64,000 nucleotides of DNA, taken from an uncultured Chthonomonadales bacterium (GTDB lineage: Bacteria > Armatimonadota > Chthonomonadetes > Chthonomonadales > CAJBBX01). This document shows, piece after piece, positions 1 to 7,578 of this stretch. The translations under genes were made by a program, and so were the position numbers. A model generated the notes under the pieces. That model saw only the letters and a program-made list of their open reading frames with translations. It was not told the DNA's origin and made no database searches. Positions within the stretch are counted from its first letter, which is position 1; every line of letters begins with the position of its first letter. The DNA is taken from positions 62,001-126,000 of the forward strand of contig CALLMM010000007.1 of assembly GCA_938005745.1 (NCBI GenBank), written 5' to 3'.

Positions 1-583
1 CAGGAACCACTGACGGTCCGAGCGCGCAGGAGCCGATATAGACCTTCGCCTGCGGGAGGTAGAGCGGGTTCTCCCCCTCGATTTCCCGCGAAGACATGTC
101 GTTGCCGATGGCGTATCCCAGAAGAGCGCCGTTCGCCGAGATCAACGCCGCCAGTTCCGGCTCTGGCACATTCCAGTGCGAGTCGGCGCGAATACGCACT
201 TCGGCATCCGGTCCAACGGTACGATTCGGCGTCGCTTTGAAGAAAAGCTCCGGTCTCTGCGCCGTGTAGACCTTTGCATAGAAGTCCCCGCCCCCCGCCG
301 ATTCGCTCATGCGCGCCAGTTTGCTGCTCTCATAGGTTACGCCCGCCGCCCAGACCTCCATACCCTCGCAGACAGGAGCGCACAGCGTGACGCTGCGGAC
401 CGGGATAGGTTCCGTGCGAAAAGCCGCCAGAGACAGCCCGGAGAGCGTCTGCTCCCCCTTCCCGCGAAGAACCGCGCTCACGTCCTCATCCGGCAGCGGA
501 TAGACGGTCTCCTCCTCCAGCCATCCCCAGCGTTCCCGGACACCCCCCTGAGAGGATCGGTGAGAAAATCGGCAGAGAGACAT
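1..583 (-). CDS. Fumarylacetoacetate hydrolase (FAH) family protein, C-terminus cut by window edge
   Basis: I translated this frame by hand because it has no stop inside the window. The ATG follows a strong ribosome site (AGGAGGAG, about 5 nt upstream). The protein reads through an N-terminal region into the FAH core: a stretch with ELFFKATP and VGP, then WNVPEPELA, then GYAIGNDMSSREIEGENPLYLPQAK and GSCALGP (the window ends just after this). The WNVPEPELA and GNDMSSR-xx-EGENPLYLPQAK segments are characteristic of FAH enzymes acting on sugar-acid derivatives (2-keto-3-deoxy acid type), which use acidic residues to bind Mg2+. About 194 codons are visible of a usual 280-380. The esterase gene lies 19 nt upstream on the same strand, suggesting co-transcription. 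The substrate is not determinable here; sugar-acid catabolism is an inference. Confidence 0.85.
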   Translation of the reverse strand, partial: MSLCRFSHRSSQGGVRERWGWLEEETVYPLPDEDVSAVLRGKGEQTLSGLSLAAFRTEPIPVRSVTLCAPVCEGMEVWAAGVTYESSKLARMSESAGGGDFYAKVYTAQRPELFFKATPNRTVGPDAEVRIRADSHWNVPEPELAALISANGALLGYAIGNDMSSREIEGENPLYLPQAKVYIGSCALGPSVVP

Positions 584-602
584 CGCTCCTCCTCCTTACC
601 GT

Positions 603-1355
603 CTACGATATGCCGAGATTGCGCGCGTGAAACGCCAGGGCTTTCTGGATATGGGTATCCCAGTACTCCCAGGTGTGCGCGCCGGGAAACTCCTCATACT
701 CATGCGGGATGTTCAGCGCGTCCAGATGCGCGTGGAAGGACCGGTTCGATTCGATCAGGAAGTCCTCCGTCCCGCAGTCAATTCTCAGAGCAGGCAGAAG
801 ATCGCGGTCTACCTTCTCCGCCAGCGCGAAGAGATCGTTGATTCCTCCGGCGGGCTTTGCGCCAACGATCCGGCGCATCTCCTTCGCCCAGGCGTCCTCT
901 CCGTCATAGACGCCCTGACCGAACCCCATCGCTCCGGAGTGACTGACCGCGCTGCAGAACTTATCTGGAAAGCGCAGCGCAAGCCGTACTGCGCCATAGC
1001 CTCCCATCGAAAGACCGCCGATGCATCGTCCGGCTCGCTCCTTTTTCGTCGGGAAAGTACGGTCTATCAGCCCGAATAGATCGGTCATGATGGAGGTCTC
1101 GTAAGCAAACCCCTCCAGCGCATCCGTATAGAAGCCTCTGCCGCCGTCGGGCATGACCACGATGAGGGGCATCTCAGAGACGTAACGTTCCAGGCTGGTT
1201 CGCCGGCACCAGATCGTGTAGTCGTCCGACAGACCATGCAGCAGATAGAAGACGGGATAGGGTCCGGGACGGTCGGGGTTCTCCGGCAGGATGACATTGG
1301 CGGCGGTCTGCATCCCCAGCGCCGGACTGAAGTATCGCAGTTCACAGAAAGCCAT
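603..1355 (-). CDS. Esterase of the EstA / S-formylglutathione hydrolase (esterase D) family
   Basis: The 250-aa product is a compact alpha/beta hydrolase with no signal peptide, so cytoplasmic. The segment YLLHGLSDD (about residues 38-45) provides the oxyanion-hole region. GGLSMGGYGA carries the nucleophile elbow with Ser116. The likely acid is Asp198 (GTEDFL) and the likely base His227 (GAHTWEYW), so the triad is complete. Its length and the G-x-S-M-G-G-Y-G motif match tributyrin esterase / esterase D family proteins, which hydrolyse short acyl esters. A true glutathione-dependent formaldehyde role is not supported by any neighbour. The gene is followed 19 nt later by the FAH-family gene and faces the methyltransferase promoter divergently. 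Confidence 0.85.
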   Translation of the reverse strand: MAFCELRYFSPALGMQTAANVILPENPDRPGPYPVFYLLHGLSDDYTIWCRRTSLERYVSEMPLIVVMPDGGRGFYTDALEGFAYETSIMTDLFGLIDRTFPTKKERAGRCIGGLSMGGYGAVRLALRFPDKFCSAVSHSGAMGFGQGVYDGEDAWAKEMRRIVGAKPAGGINDLFALAEKVDRDLLPALRIDCGTEDFLIESNRSFHAHLDALNIPHEYEEFPGAHTWEYWDTHIQKALAFHARNLGIS

Positions 1356-1465
1356 CTCACACCTCGTTTATGGACGGAATGGACAACCAGCAACCAATTC
1401 CCCATCGAGTGCGCGGATACCTGCCGTCTCTGTGTGCTAGCAGTCGGTTCCTGTCGCCGCGCCCC

Positions 1466-1494
1466 TTTACAACCTGCCGCCGATGCAGTATAAC
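1466..1494 (+). promoter_or_regulatory. Sigma-70-type promoter for the methyltransferase gene
   Basis: TTTACA (1466-1471) and TATAAC (1489-1494) are separated by exactly 17 nt. The predicted transcription start falls at about 1500-1502, downstream of the first in-frame ATG at 1483. This argues that 1483 is not the translation start. Confidence 0.6.
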
Positions 1495-1518
1495 ATGGCG
1501 TATGTACCGGGGCAGACG

Positions 1519-2145
1519 ATGGGACGACTAACTCAGCGGTTTCAAGCATTCTTTCTATCACGCTGGAACGCCTCTTATGAGCGTCATGTGGCGGATCGAA
1601 AGCGAAGGCTGTTTTCCGGCGTTTCGGGCACGACGCTGGAGATTGGACCGGGAACCGGACCGAACCTCGCCTATCTGCCGCCGGATATTCACTGGATCGG
1701 GCTGGAACCCAACCCCTACATGCACCCGCATCTTGACCGGGAGGCGCAACGCCTGAATATGCATCTGGAGATACGCTCCTGCTTCTCGGAAGCGATCGAA
1801 TGCGAGGATGAGAGCGTGGACACGGTGATCTGCACGCTGGTGCTCTGTTCGGTGCGCGATGTGCCCAGGACCCTGCAGGAGATCCTGCGCGTTCTGAAGC
1901 CGGGAGGCTCGCTGCGCTTCATCGAACATGTGGCGGCGGAACCCGGAACCGGAGAGCGCAGGATCCAGCGATGCATCCGCCCGTTCTGGAAGTGTGTTGC
2001 GGACGGCTGCCATACCGATCGCGAAACCGAAAAGTCTCTGCGCGAGGCGGGCTTTCATCGGCTGGAGGTTGAGCGTTTTCGCGTTCCCTACCCGATCATT
2101 GCGCCGCACATCGCCGGGCGCGCCTTCAAGCAGGAGTACCGATGA
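1519..2145 (+). CDS. Class I SAM-dependent methyltransferase (UbiE / phospholipid methyltransferase-like)
   Basis: The product transfers a methyl group from S-adenosylmethionine; the acceptor is unknown. It contains the Rossmann motif I LEIGPGTGPN, an acidic motif II region (WIGLEPN), a motif similar to VDTVICTLVLCSV, and the motif III-like segment LRVLKPGGSLRFIEHV, all typical of small methyltransferases (about 200 aa) of the Methyltransf_11 group. The frame is open from an ATG at 1483, but that codon overlaps the -10 hexamer, so I prefer the ATG at 1519 (208 aa), which has a GGGG ribosome-site-like run 8 nt upstream. The stop overlaps the start of the next gene by 4 nt, indicating translational coupling with the DNA glycosylase. 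Confidence 0.8.
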   Translation: MGRLTQRFQAFFLSRWNASYERHVADRKRRLFSGVSGTTLEIGPGTGPNLAYLPPDIHWIGLEPNPYMHPHLDREAQRLNMHLEIRSCFSEAIECEDESVDTVICTLVLCSVRDVPRTLQEILRVLKPGGSLRFIEHVAAEPGTGERRIQRCIRPFWKCVADGCHTDRETEKSLREAGFHRLEVERFRVPYPIIAPHIAGRAFKQEYR

Positions 2146-2684
2146 GTACACCCGAGCCGCAGGAGGAGCGCAAGAACCTTCTGCCCGACATTCTGGCTCC
2201 CGGTCTGCAGGTTATCTTCGTCGGTGCGGCTCCCAGCTTCAAGGCGGCGCAGACCGGTCACTACTATGCCGGATCGCGCAATCGCTTCTGGCAGCTTCTT
2301 TATCAGTCCGGATTTACTCCCCGACAGCTGGAGCCGGAGGAGGACGCAACGCTGCCGGAGTACGGGATCGGCTTGACCGGACTGATGCGCTATGCGATCT
2401 CCACCGATAACTCCCGCCTTCCTCCCCCGACAGAGGCGGATCGCTCCGATCTGTTTGAAAAGCTCCGTCGCTTCGCTCCGCGTTTCGTCTGCTACAACGG
2501 GCGCGATGTCTATCGAATGTGCCATGGGGAGGATGCGCCCAACTGGGGGCTGCTGACGGAGACGCTGGGTGAATCTCGTCAGTATGTCGTCTACAGCTCT
2601 AGCGGAAGAGCGGACGGGTGGGGCGCGGAGAGGCTTTTCCTCTATCGCGAGCTGCGCCAGCTTCTGGACGAAGAAGAGTATTGA
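2142..2684 (+). CDS. Mismatch-specific uracil/thymine DNA glycosylase (Mug/TDG-type UDG superfamily)
   Basis: The 180-aa protein has the Mug layout: LPDILAPGLQVIFVGAAPS (motif A region), GHYYAGSRNRFWQLL, then YGIGLTGLM. The family excises uracil or thymine from G:U and G:T mismatches and other damaged bases. Classical Mug has G-I-N-P-G at motif A. Here the motif is G-A-A-P-S, as in the divergent GTAPS-type branch, so the exact base preference is uncertain. The C-terminal loop (YSSSGRADGW) corresponds to the minor-groove intercalation motif region. The gene overlaps the methyltransferase stop (ATGA), implying coupled translation. Its own stop codon lies inside the -35 hexamer of the downstream tRNA promoter. 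Confidence 0.85.
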   Translation: MSTPEPQEERKNLLPDILAPGLQVIFVGAAPSFKAAQTGHYYAGSRNRFWQLLYQSGFTPRQLEPEEDATLPEYGIGLTGLMRYAISTDNSRLPPPTEADRSDLFEKLRRFAPRFVCYNGRDVYRMCHGEDAPNWGLLTETLGESRQYVVYSSSGRADGWGAERLFLYRELRQLLDEEEY

Positions 2685-2709
2685 CAACCTTCCGGGAACA
2701 CGTTATAAT
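2681..2709 (+). promoter_or_regulatory. Consensus sigma-70 promoter for tRNA-Gly
   Basis: TTGACA (2681-2686) and TATAAT (2704-2709) have a 17-nt spacer, a perfect consensus match. The -35 element includes the stop codon of the glycosylase gene. Transcription would begin about 7 nt downstream, just before the tRNA. Confidence 0.9.
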
Positions 2710-2722
2710 GGCGTATGAATAT

Positions 2723-2794
2723 GCGGGAATAGCTCAGTGGTAGAGCGTCTGCTTCCCAAGCAGAAAGTCGCGGGTTCGAGTCCCGTTTCCCGCT
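2723..2794 (+). tRNA. tRNA-Gly (anticodon CCC)
   Basis: The acceptor arm GCGGGAA pairs with TTCCCGC, followed by discriminator T. The D arm begins with AGCTCAGT..GGTAGAGC. The anticodon stem TCTGC/GCAGA encloses the loop TTCCCAA, giving anticodon CCC. The T arm has GGGTTCGAGTCCC. Total length is 72 nt and no CCA is encoded. Confidence 0.95.
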
Positions 2795-2804
2795 CGATTA
2801 CCTC

Positions 2805-2829
2805 AAACCCCGGTCCGCAGCCGGGGTTT
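2805..2829 (+). terminator. Intrinsic terminator after tRNA-Gly
   Basis: AAACCCCGG and CCGGGGTTT form a 9-bp perfect stem around the 7-nt loop TCCGCAG, 10 nt past the tRNA 3' end. The T-tract is short (TTTCGTTGT). Confidence 0.75.
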
Positions 2830-2867
2830 CGTTGTGATTCACTCTTCGCGAAAGGCAGACGCGAATC

Positions 2868-4115
2868 ATGATTGTGCAGAATATCGAAGTCACGACCCTC
2901 CCGAATGGAATCCGCGTGGTCTCCGAAACCGTTCCCTATGTGCAGTCCGTCTCGGTCGGTCTGTGGGTGGGGGTCGGCTCCCGCGATGAGAGCGAGCCAG
3001 TGCGCGGGATCACACACTTCATCGAGCATATGCTCTTCAAAGGGACGCCTACCCGTTCCGCCCGCACCATTGCCGAGGAGATCGAATCGCGCGGCGGCAT
3101 GCTCAACGCTTTTACCGACAAGGAGTACACCTGCTACTACGCCAAAGCGTTGTCGGAGCACGTCGAGATCGTGATGGATGTGCTTTCCGATATGCTGATC
3201 CATTCGCTGCTCGATCCGGAGGAGATCGCCCGCGAAAAGAACGTGGTGCTGGAGGAGATCAAGCGGTACAAAGATCAGCCGGAAGACACCGTACACGATA
3301 TCTTCGCACAGACCCTCTGGAAAAATCATCCCCTGGGACGCCCGATCATCGGCACCTCTCGCACCGTCTCCAGCCTGACCCGCGAGCATATTCAGGAGTA
3401 TATGCAGACCCACTATACCCCCGATAAGATCGTTGTGTCGGTCGCCGGCAATGTAACTCATGCGGAGGTGGTGGAGCTGGCAAACCGCTTCCTGGGCGGC
3501 ATCACAGGACCGCCCTACCGGCGACGCGCACGCAAACCCCAGCCCTCTGGCAACAGCAAAACGGTTCGGCGTCGCACCGAGCAGGTTCACTTCTGTCTGG
3601 GCGGACAGGGCTTCGGTCAGAAAGAGGACGATCGCTGGGTGCTGACCATCATCGATTCGGTGCTCGGCGGCAACATGAGTTCGCGTCTGTTCCAGGAGAT
3701 ACGCGAAAAGCGCGGACTGGCTTACGCCATCGGCTCCTACGCTGTCTCCTATTCGGAGGGCGGTATCTTCGCGGTGCACGGCGGCACCAGCCCGCAGACC
3801 TTTTCGCAGGTGCTCGATCTGACGATGAAAGAGCTGGAGAACATCCGTCAGAACAACCTCACCGAAGACGAGGTGACCAAATCGAAGACGCAGGTTCGCG
3901 GCGCGCTGGTGCTGAGCCTGGAGAATATGAGCAGCCGCATGATGCGAATGGGGCGCTCCATGATCCACTTCGGGCGAGTCATTCCCCTGGAAGACATCCT
4001 GCAGAAGATTAACGCCGTCACCCATGATGACATCGCGCGCGTGGCGAATCAGGTGTTTGACTCTTCCAACCTTACACTGGCGGCGATCGGTCCGCTGGAG
4101 AGAGATGCCGTATGA
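2868..4115 (+). CDS. M16 family zinc metallopeptidase (processing-peptidase-like)
   Basis: The 415-aa protein is a one-unit M16B-type peptidase as found next to dapB, polynucleotide phosphorylase or lepB genes in many bacteria. The inverted zinc motif H-x-x-E-H is present at His50, Glu53 and His54 (within THFIEHMLFKGT). A downstream acidic cluster (EEIAREKNVVLEEI) holds the second zinc-binding Glu. The C-terminal half has the R-Y-like and GGNMSSRLFQEIREKRGLAY segment typical of this family. There is no signal peptide, so it is probably cytoplasmic. The last 4 nt overlap the dapB start, so the two genes are translationally coupled. The gene begins after the terminator of tRNA-Gly; its ribosome site (AAAGG) is modest. 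Confidence 0.92.
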   Translation: MIVQNIEVTTLPNGIRVVSETVPYVQSVSVGLWVGVGSRDESEPVRGITHFIEHMLFKGTPTRSARTIAEEIESRGGMLNAFTDKEYTCYYAKALSEHVEIVMDVLSDMLIHSLLDPEEIAREKNVVLEEIKRYKDQPEDTVHDIFAQTLWKNHPLGRPIIGTSRTVSSLTREHIQEYMQTHYTPDKIVVSVAGNVTHAEVVELANRFLGGITGPPYRRRARKPQPSGNSKTVRRRTEQVHFCLGGQGFGQKEDDRWVLTIIDSVLGGNMSSRLFQEIREKRGLAYAIGSYAVSYSEGGIFAVHGGTSPQTFSQVLDLTMKELENIRQNNLTEDEVTKSKTQVRGALVLSLENMSSRMMRMGRSMIHFGRVIPLEDILQKINAVTHDDIARVANQVFDSSNLTLAAIGPLERDAV

Positions 4116-4921
4116 GCGAGGAGACTGTGATTCGCGTTGCTGTGGCGGGGGCTGCCGGACGCATGGGGCGGGAGGTGGTTCGCGCCGTGCACGAGGCGGA
4201 GGGGCTGTCGTTGGTCGCGGCGGTTGACCGGGCGGAGGTCGGCAGAGATGCGGGCGAGATTGCCGGTGTCGGCACGCTCTCCCTTCCGATCGAGAGCGGT
4301 CTGAAGGAGGCTCTCCTGCGGTCGCAGGCGGAGGTTCTGGTGGATTTCACCGTTCCCGCCAGCGCGCTGGGAAACATCCAGACCGCACTGGAGGCGAAGG
4401 TCTCGCCGGTCGTCGGGACCACAGGACTGACGGCGGAGGATCTGAACCGTGTGCGCGCGTGGGTCGCCGCCGGCGGCGTCGGAGCCTTGATCGCGCCCAA
4501 CTTCGCCATCGGCGCGGTGCTGATGATGCTCTTTGCGGAGCAGGCGGCAAAATACCTTCCTGATGTCGAGATTATCGAGCTGCATCACGAAAACAAGCTC
4601 GACTCTCCCTCTGGAACTGCGCTGATGACGGCGCAGAAGATCGCCGCGGCGCGTGCGGGGAGTCCCCGCCCCGAACCGGCAAATGCCGTCGAGAAGATTC
4701 CCGGCGGACGCGGCGCAAACTACGAGGGGATTCATCTGCACAGCGTCCGCCTGCCTGGATTTGTGGCGCATCAGGAGGTGATCTTCGGCGGTCTGGGGCA
4801 GACCCTCACCATCCGACACGACTCCACCGACCGCCGCTCCTTCATGCCCGGCGTCCTCCTTGCCGTCCGGCGCGTGCGCGCGCTGCCCGGACTGGTCGTC
4901 GGACTGGAGAACCTGCTATAA
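4112..4921 (+). CDS. dapB: 4-hydroxy-tetrahydrodipicolinate reductase
   Basis: The enzyme reduces the dihydrodipicolinate-level intermediate with NAD(P)H in the diaminopimelate/lysine pathway, supplying peptidoglycan cross-links. The dinucleotide-binding VAVAGAAGRMG is at residues 9-19, VGTTG at 101-105, and the catalytic segment ELHHENKLDSPSGTA at about 156-170, with the catalytic His pair (158-159) and Lys162. The length of 269 aa is normal. It starts inside the stop of the M16 peptidase (ATGA overlap), a gene pairing seen in other phyla. It converges on the pectate-lyase-fold gene with a gap of only 33 nt in which I see no clear terminator. Confidence 0.95.
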   Translation: MSEETVIRVAVAGAAGRMGREVVRAVHEAEGLSLVAAVDRAEVGRDAGEIAGVGTLSLPIESGLKEALLRSQAEVLVDFTVPASALGNIQTALEAKVSPVVGTTGLTAEDLNRVRAWVAAGGVGALIAPNFAIGAVLMMLFAEQAAKYLPDVEIIELHHENKLDSPSGTALMTAQKIAAARAGSPRPEPANAVEKIPGGRGANYEGIHLHSVRLPGFVAHQEVIFGGLGQTLTIRHDSTDRRSFMPGVLLAVRRVRALPGLVVGLENLL

Positions 4922-4954
4922 CCGGATGACCGCGAACCTCTGAAGACTACGCGC

Positions 4955-6253
4955 TCAAGGATTCCTTTCCGGCTCGTTTTCGGTGATGATCGCCCTCTCG
5001 CCGATCTCGTTGGTGATGCGGACGCCGTTGACGCCGTTGTTGCCGGCGACGATGGCGTGCACCGTTCCCGGTTTCAGATGCAGGGAAGGCTCGCCGGTCG
5101 CGAAGGAGCAGCCGCGCATCTGCAGCCTTCCCCCGTCAACCTCCACCAGCGGACGCCCCGGATGGTTCTGCCTGCCGCTGCTGAAGTAGCAGTCGTTGAG
5201 GGAGAGGAACCCCTTCCCGCGAGAGACCACGTTCTGATTCGCCGGTCCCCAGAAGGCGCAGTTGACCAGTCGTACTGAGCCGGCGCAGGTCTCGTTGATG
5301 ACGATCTCGATGGGATCGTCGCCCAGAAAGGCGACAAACTGCCCGTTGGTAATGAGCAGCCCCATCGGCTGAATATGCTCCACCACAATGCAGCGCTGCG
5401 CTGCATCCGCGCCAATCCCGCACAGCTGTCCGTTCATCGCGCCGTTTTTCGTGGCGATAAAACGGTATCCCACATTGACCGGGAAGACGAAGGTGTTGTT
5501 GACATACTCCCAGTCTGTGCGGGCGAAGATGAACGCCTCGCAGTTTTTCCACATGTACTCGAACACCCTGTCCCAGTTGCCGCCGACCTTCGGCGACGAC
5601 CACCAGTGACAGTGCCACTGCACGTTCTCGATGCGTCCGATGTCGGTGCAGTTATCCAGCCATAGCCCACGGCGCAGCACGCAGCCATAGACGCTGCGGA
5701 TGCGATGGCGGACATTGGGTTCGGGACCGATCTGGATGCCGTTGAAGCTGTTGATCAGGGTGACGTTCTCAACGGTGTTATCGCCCCCCTGAAGATGGAA
5801 CGTCCAGGGGTACGGGTGAACATCCTCCGGCTTCTGATCGGGATAGTAGACGGTCAGTCCCTGAACCGTTGCCGAATCTCCCAGTTCAAAGAGCGCGGGA
5901 GCCTCCTCATTATCGCGTCCTCCGGTCGCCAGTACGACCGTTCCGATCAAAGGCTCGATGTAGAGGGGGGCGCGTGCGCTGCCCGTCAGCGCCACGCCGA
6001 CCGGGATCCGGAGACTGCCGGAGACCAGGTACTTCGCCGGAGCAAGTTTCACCTCTCCTCCCGTCTTTCCCGCCTCGTCCAGAGCCTTCTGAATGGCGGC
6101 GGTGTCATCGGTAACGCCGTCGCCTTTCGCGCCAAAGTCCTCCACTCGCCACACGCCTCCACCTCCTTTTCCTGCCTCCGCGCCCTGCTGGGCGCAGACC
6201 GGCAGAGCAGAGAATAGCAGCAGTATCACGGGAACGAGCATTTGACCATGCAT
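4955..6253 (-). CDS. Secreted pectate-lyase-superfamily (parallel beta-helix) protein
   Basis: The 432-aa protein starts with a Sec signal peptide ending near VCAQQ. It then shows VEDFGAKGDGVTDDTAAIQKALD, the hallmark N-terminal segment of the Pectate_lyase_3 / GH28-related beta-helix fold, and LTGSARAPLYIEP. The rest contains repeated short hydrophobic/Asn-rich rungs (NTVENVTLINSFNGIQIG, LRRGLWLDNCTDIG) of a right-handed helix. These proteins bind or cleave acidic polysaccharides; catalytic residues cannot be assigned by eye. It is the last gene of a seven-gene minus-strand run containing a glycosidase-like protein and a sugar nucleotidyltransferase, which supports a carbohydrate role. The chosen ATG follows AGGAG at 9 nt. 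Confidence 0.8.
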   Translation of the reverse strand: MHGQMLVPVILLLFSALPVCAQQGAEAGKGGGGVWRVEDFGAKGDGVTDDTAAIQKALDEAGKTGGEVKLAPAKYLVSGSLRIPVGVALTGSARAPLYIEPLIGTVVLATGGRDNEEAPALFELGDSATVQGLTVYYPDQKPEDVHPYPWTFHLQGGDNTVENVTLINSFNGIQIGPEPNVRHRIRSVYGCVLRRGLWLDNCTDIGRIENVQWHCHWWSSPKVGGNWDRVFEYMWKNCEAFIFARTDWEYVNNTFVFPVNVGYRFIATKNGAMNGQLCGIGADAAQRCIVVEHIQPMGLLITNGQFVAFLGDDPIEIVINETCAGSVRLVNCAFWGPANQNVVSRGKGFLSLNDCYFSSGRQNHPGRPLVEVDGGRLQMRGCSFATGEPSLHLKPGTVHAIVAGNNGVNGVRITNEIGERAIITENEPERNP

Positions 6254-6280
6254 GACTTTTCGCTCCTCTTCGCATGCAGG

Positions 6281-7561
6281 TTATCCCAGCAGACTGGCGA
6301 GCAGCGACACAGACATCTCGACCGCCTCCTGGAATACCGTTACGGCTCGATCTATCTGCGCCTCCGTAACGACCAGCGGAGGCTCCAGTCGTATCACGTT
6401 GGGATTGTTCAATGTGTAGGCGGCGATGACGCCTCGTTGAGACATTCCATTGATGGTCAGTTCGGCAGCCTCCTTCACGGCAAACTCCACCCCGATCATC
6501 AGCCCCATGCCCCGCACCTCCACCAGAGTCTCCGGGTAGCGGGACTGAACCTGCTTCAATCCCGACAGCAGCTGCTCGCCTCGAAGGCGCGCCTTCTCGA
6601 CAAGCCCCTCCTCCTCGATCGCCTCCACCGCCGCCAGCCCCGCCGCGCAGGCTAGCGGGTTACCGCCAAAGGTGCTGGTATGAATCAGGGGATTCGTCCC
6701 GAAAGTCTTCTGCCAGATGTCCGGCGTCCCGACCACCGCACCGATCGGCATCACGCCTCCTCCCAGCGCTTTGGCGAGGGTCATGATATCCGGAGAGACG
6801 CCCCAGTGCTGGCAGGCGAACATCGCGCCGGTGCGCGCCAGCCCCGTCTGCACCTCGTCCAGGATCAGCAGCGCGCCGTGCGAATTACAGAGTTTGCGCA
6901 GCGCGGGCAGGTAGTCGTCAGAGGGACAGTTGATGCCCCCCTCCCCCTGCACCGGCTCCACGATCACCGCCGCCACATCGTCGCCGAGCACCTGCGCGAC
7001 CGCCTCCGCATCGTTATACGGCACAAAGGTCACTCCCGGAACCAGCGGCTCAAACGGCTCACGATACTTCTCCCTCCCCGTTGCGGAGAGCGATCCCATC
7101 GTCTTGCCGTGGTAGCCGCCCAGCGTGCTGATGATACGGGAGCGTCCGGTGACAATCCGCGCCATCTTCAGCGCGCCCTCCACCGCCTCCGCGCCGCTGT
7201 TGCAGAAGAAGGAGTACTGCAGGTCTCCCGGCGTGATCTGCGCCAGCTTCGCCGCGAGGTTCGCCATCGGCTCGCTAAAGAAGGTGCGGCTGGAGAGCGG
7301 CATGCGATCCAGCTGGCGTTTAACCGCCTCGACGACCTTCGGATGGCGGTGTCCCAGGCTAAAGACCCCGTATCCTCCGAGAAAATCCAGATACTCCGCT
7401 CCCTTAACGGTGCGGAGGAGACACCCCTCGGCTGTCTCCTCCACATCGTCAAATCCGCCGAAACTCATCAGGCTGGCAAGTCCGGGATTCACATACTCGC
7501 GATACTGTTCGATCACCGAGTCCACAAGCGTTTCGGGATCGCGATTGACGGGATTGCTCAT
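6281..7561 (-). CDS. Class-III pyridoxal-phosphate aminotransferase (putrescine/ornithine aminotransferase-like)
   Basis: This 426-aa fold-type I enzyme transfers an omega- or alpha-amino group to a keto acid. The sequence shows [23 protein letters not shown], the PLP-phosphate binding [32 protein letters not shown], the aspartate motif [15 protein letters not shown], and the Schiff-base lysine within [10 protein letters not shown]. The arrangement is closest in memory to putrescine aminotransferase and acetylornithine/ornithine aminotransferase branches; substrate choice cannot be settled without a tree. It lies 17 nt after the glycosidase-like gene and 27 nt before the beta-helix gene in the same run, a context that gives no direct hint of an arginine or polyamine pathway. 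Confidence 0.88.
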   Translation of the reverse strand: MSNPVNRDPETLVDSVIEQYREYVNPGLASLMSFGGFDDVEETAEGCLLRTVKGAEYLDFLGGYGVFSLGHRHPKVVEAVKRQLDRMPLSSRTFFSEPMANLAAKLAQITPGDLQYSFFCNSGAEAVEGALKMARIVTGRSRIISTLGGYHGKTMGSLSATGREKYREPFEPLVPGVTFVPYNDAEAVAQVLGDDVAAVIVEPVQGEGGINCPSDDYLPALRKLCNSHGALLILDEVQTGLARTGAMFACQHWGVSPDIMTLAKALGGGVMPIGAVVGTPDIWQKTFGTNPLIHTSTFGGNPLACAAGLAAVEAIEEEGLVEKARLRGEQLLSGLKQVQSRYPETLVEVRGMGLMIGVEFAVKEAAELTINGMSQRGVIAAYTLNNPNVIRLEPPLVVTEAQIDRAVTVFQEAVEMSVSLLASLLG

Positions 7562-7578
7562 TACATCCGCTCCATGCT

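Noticed and set aside
176-841. Plus-strand open frame over the FAH/esterase genes
   Set aside because: The minus-strand frames there have recognisable FAH and esterase motifs; the plus-strand product is arginine-rich and without any family signature.
1483-1518. ATG at 1483 as the methyltransferase start
   Set aside because: It lies inside a good promoter (the -10 is at 1489-1494), so the transcript would start after it.
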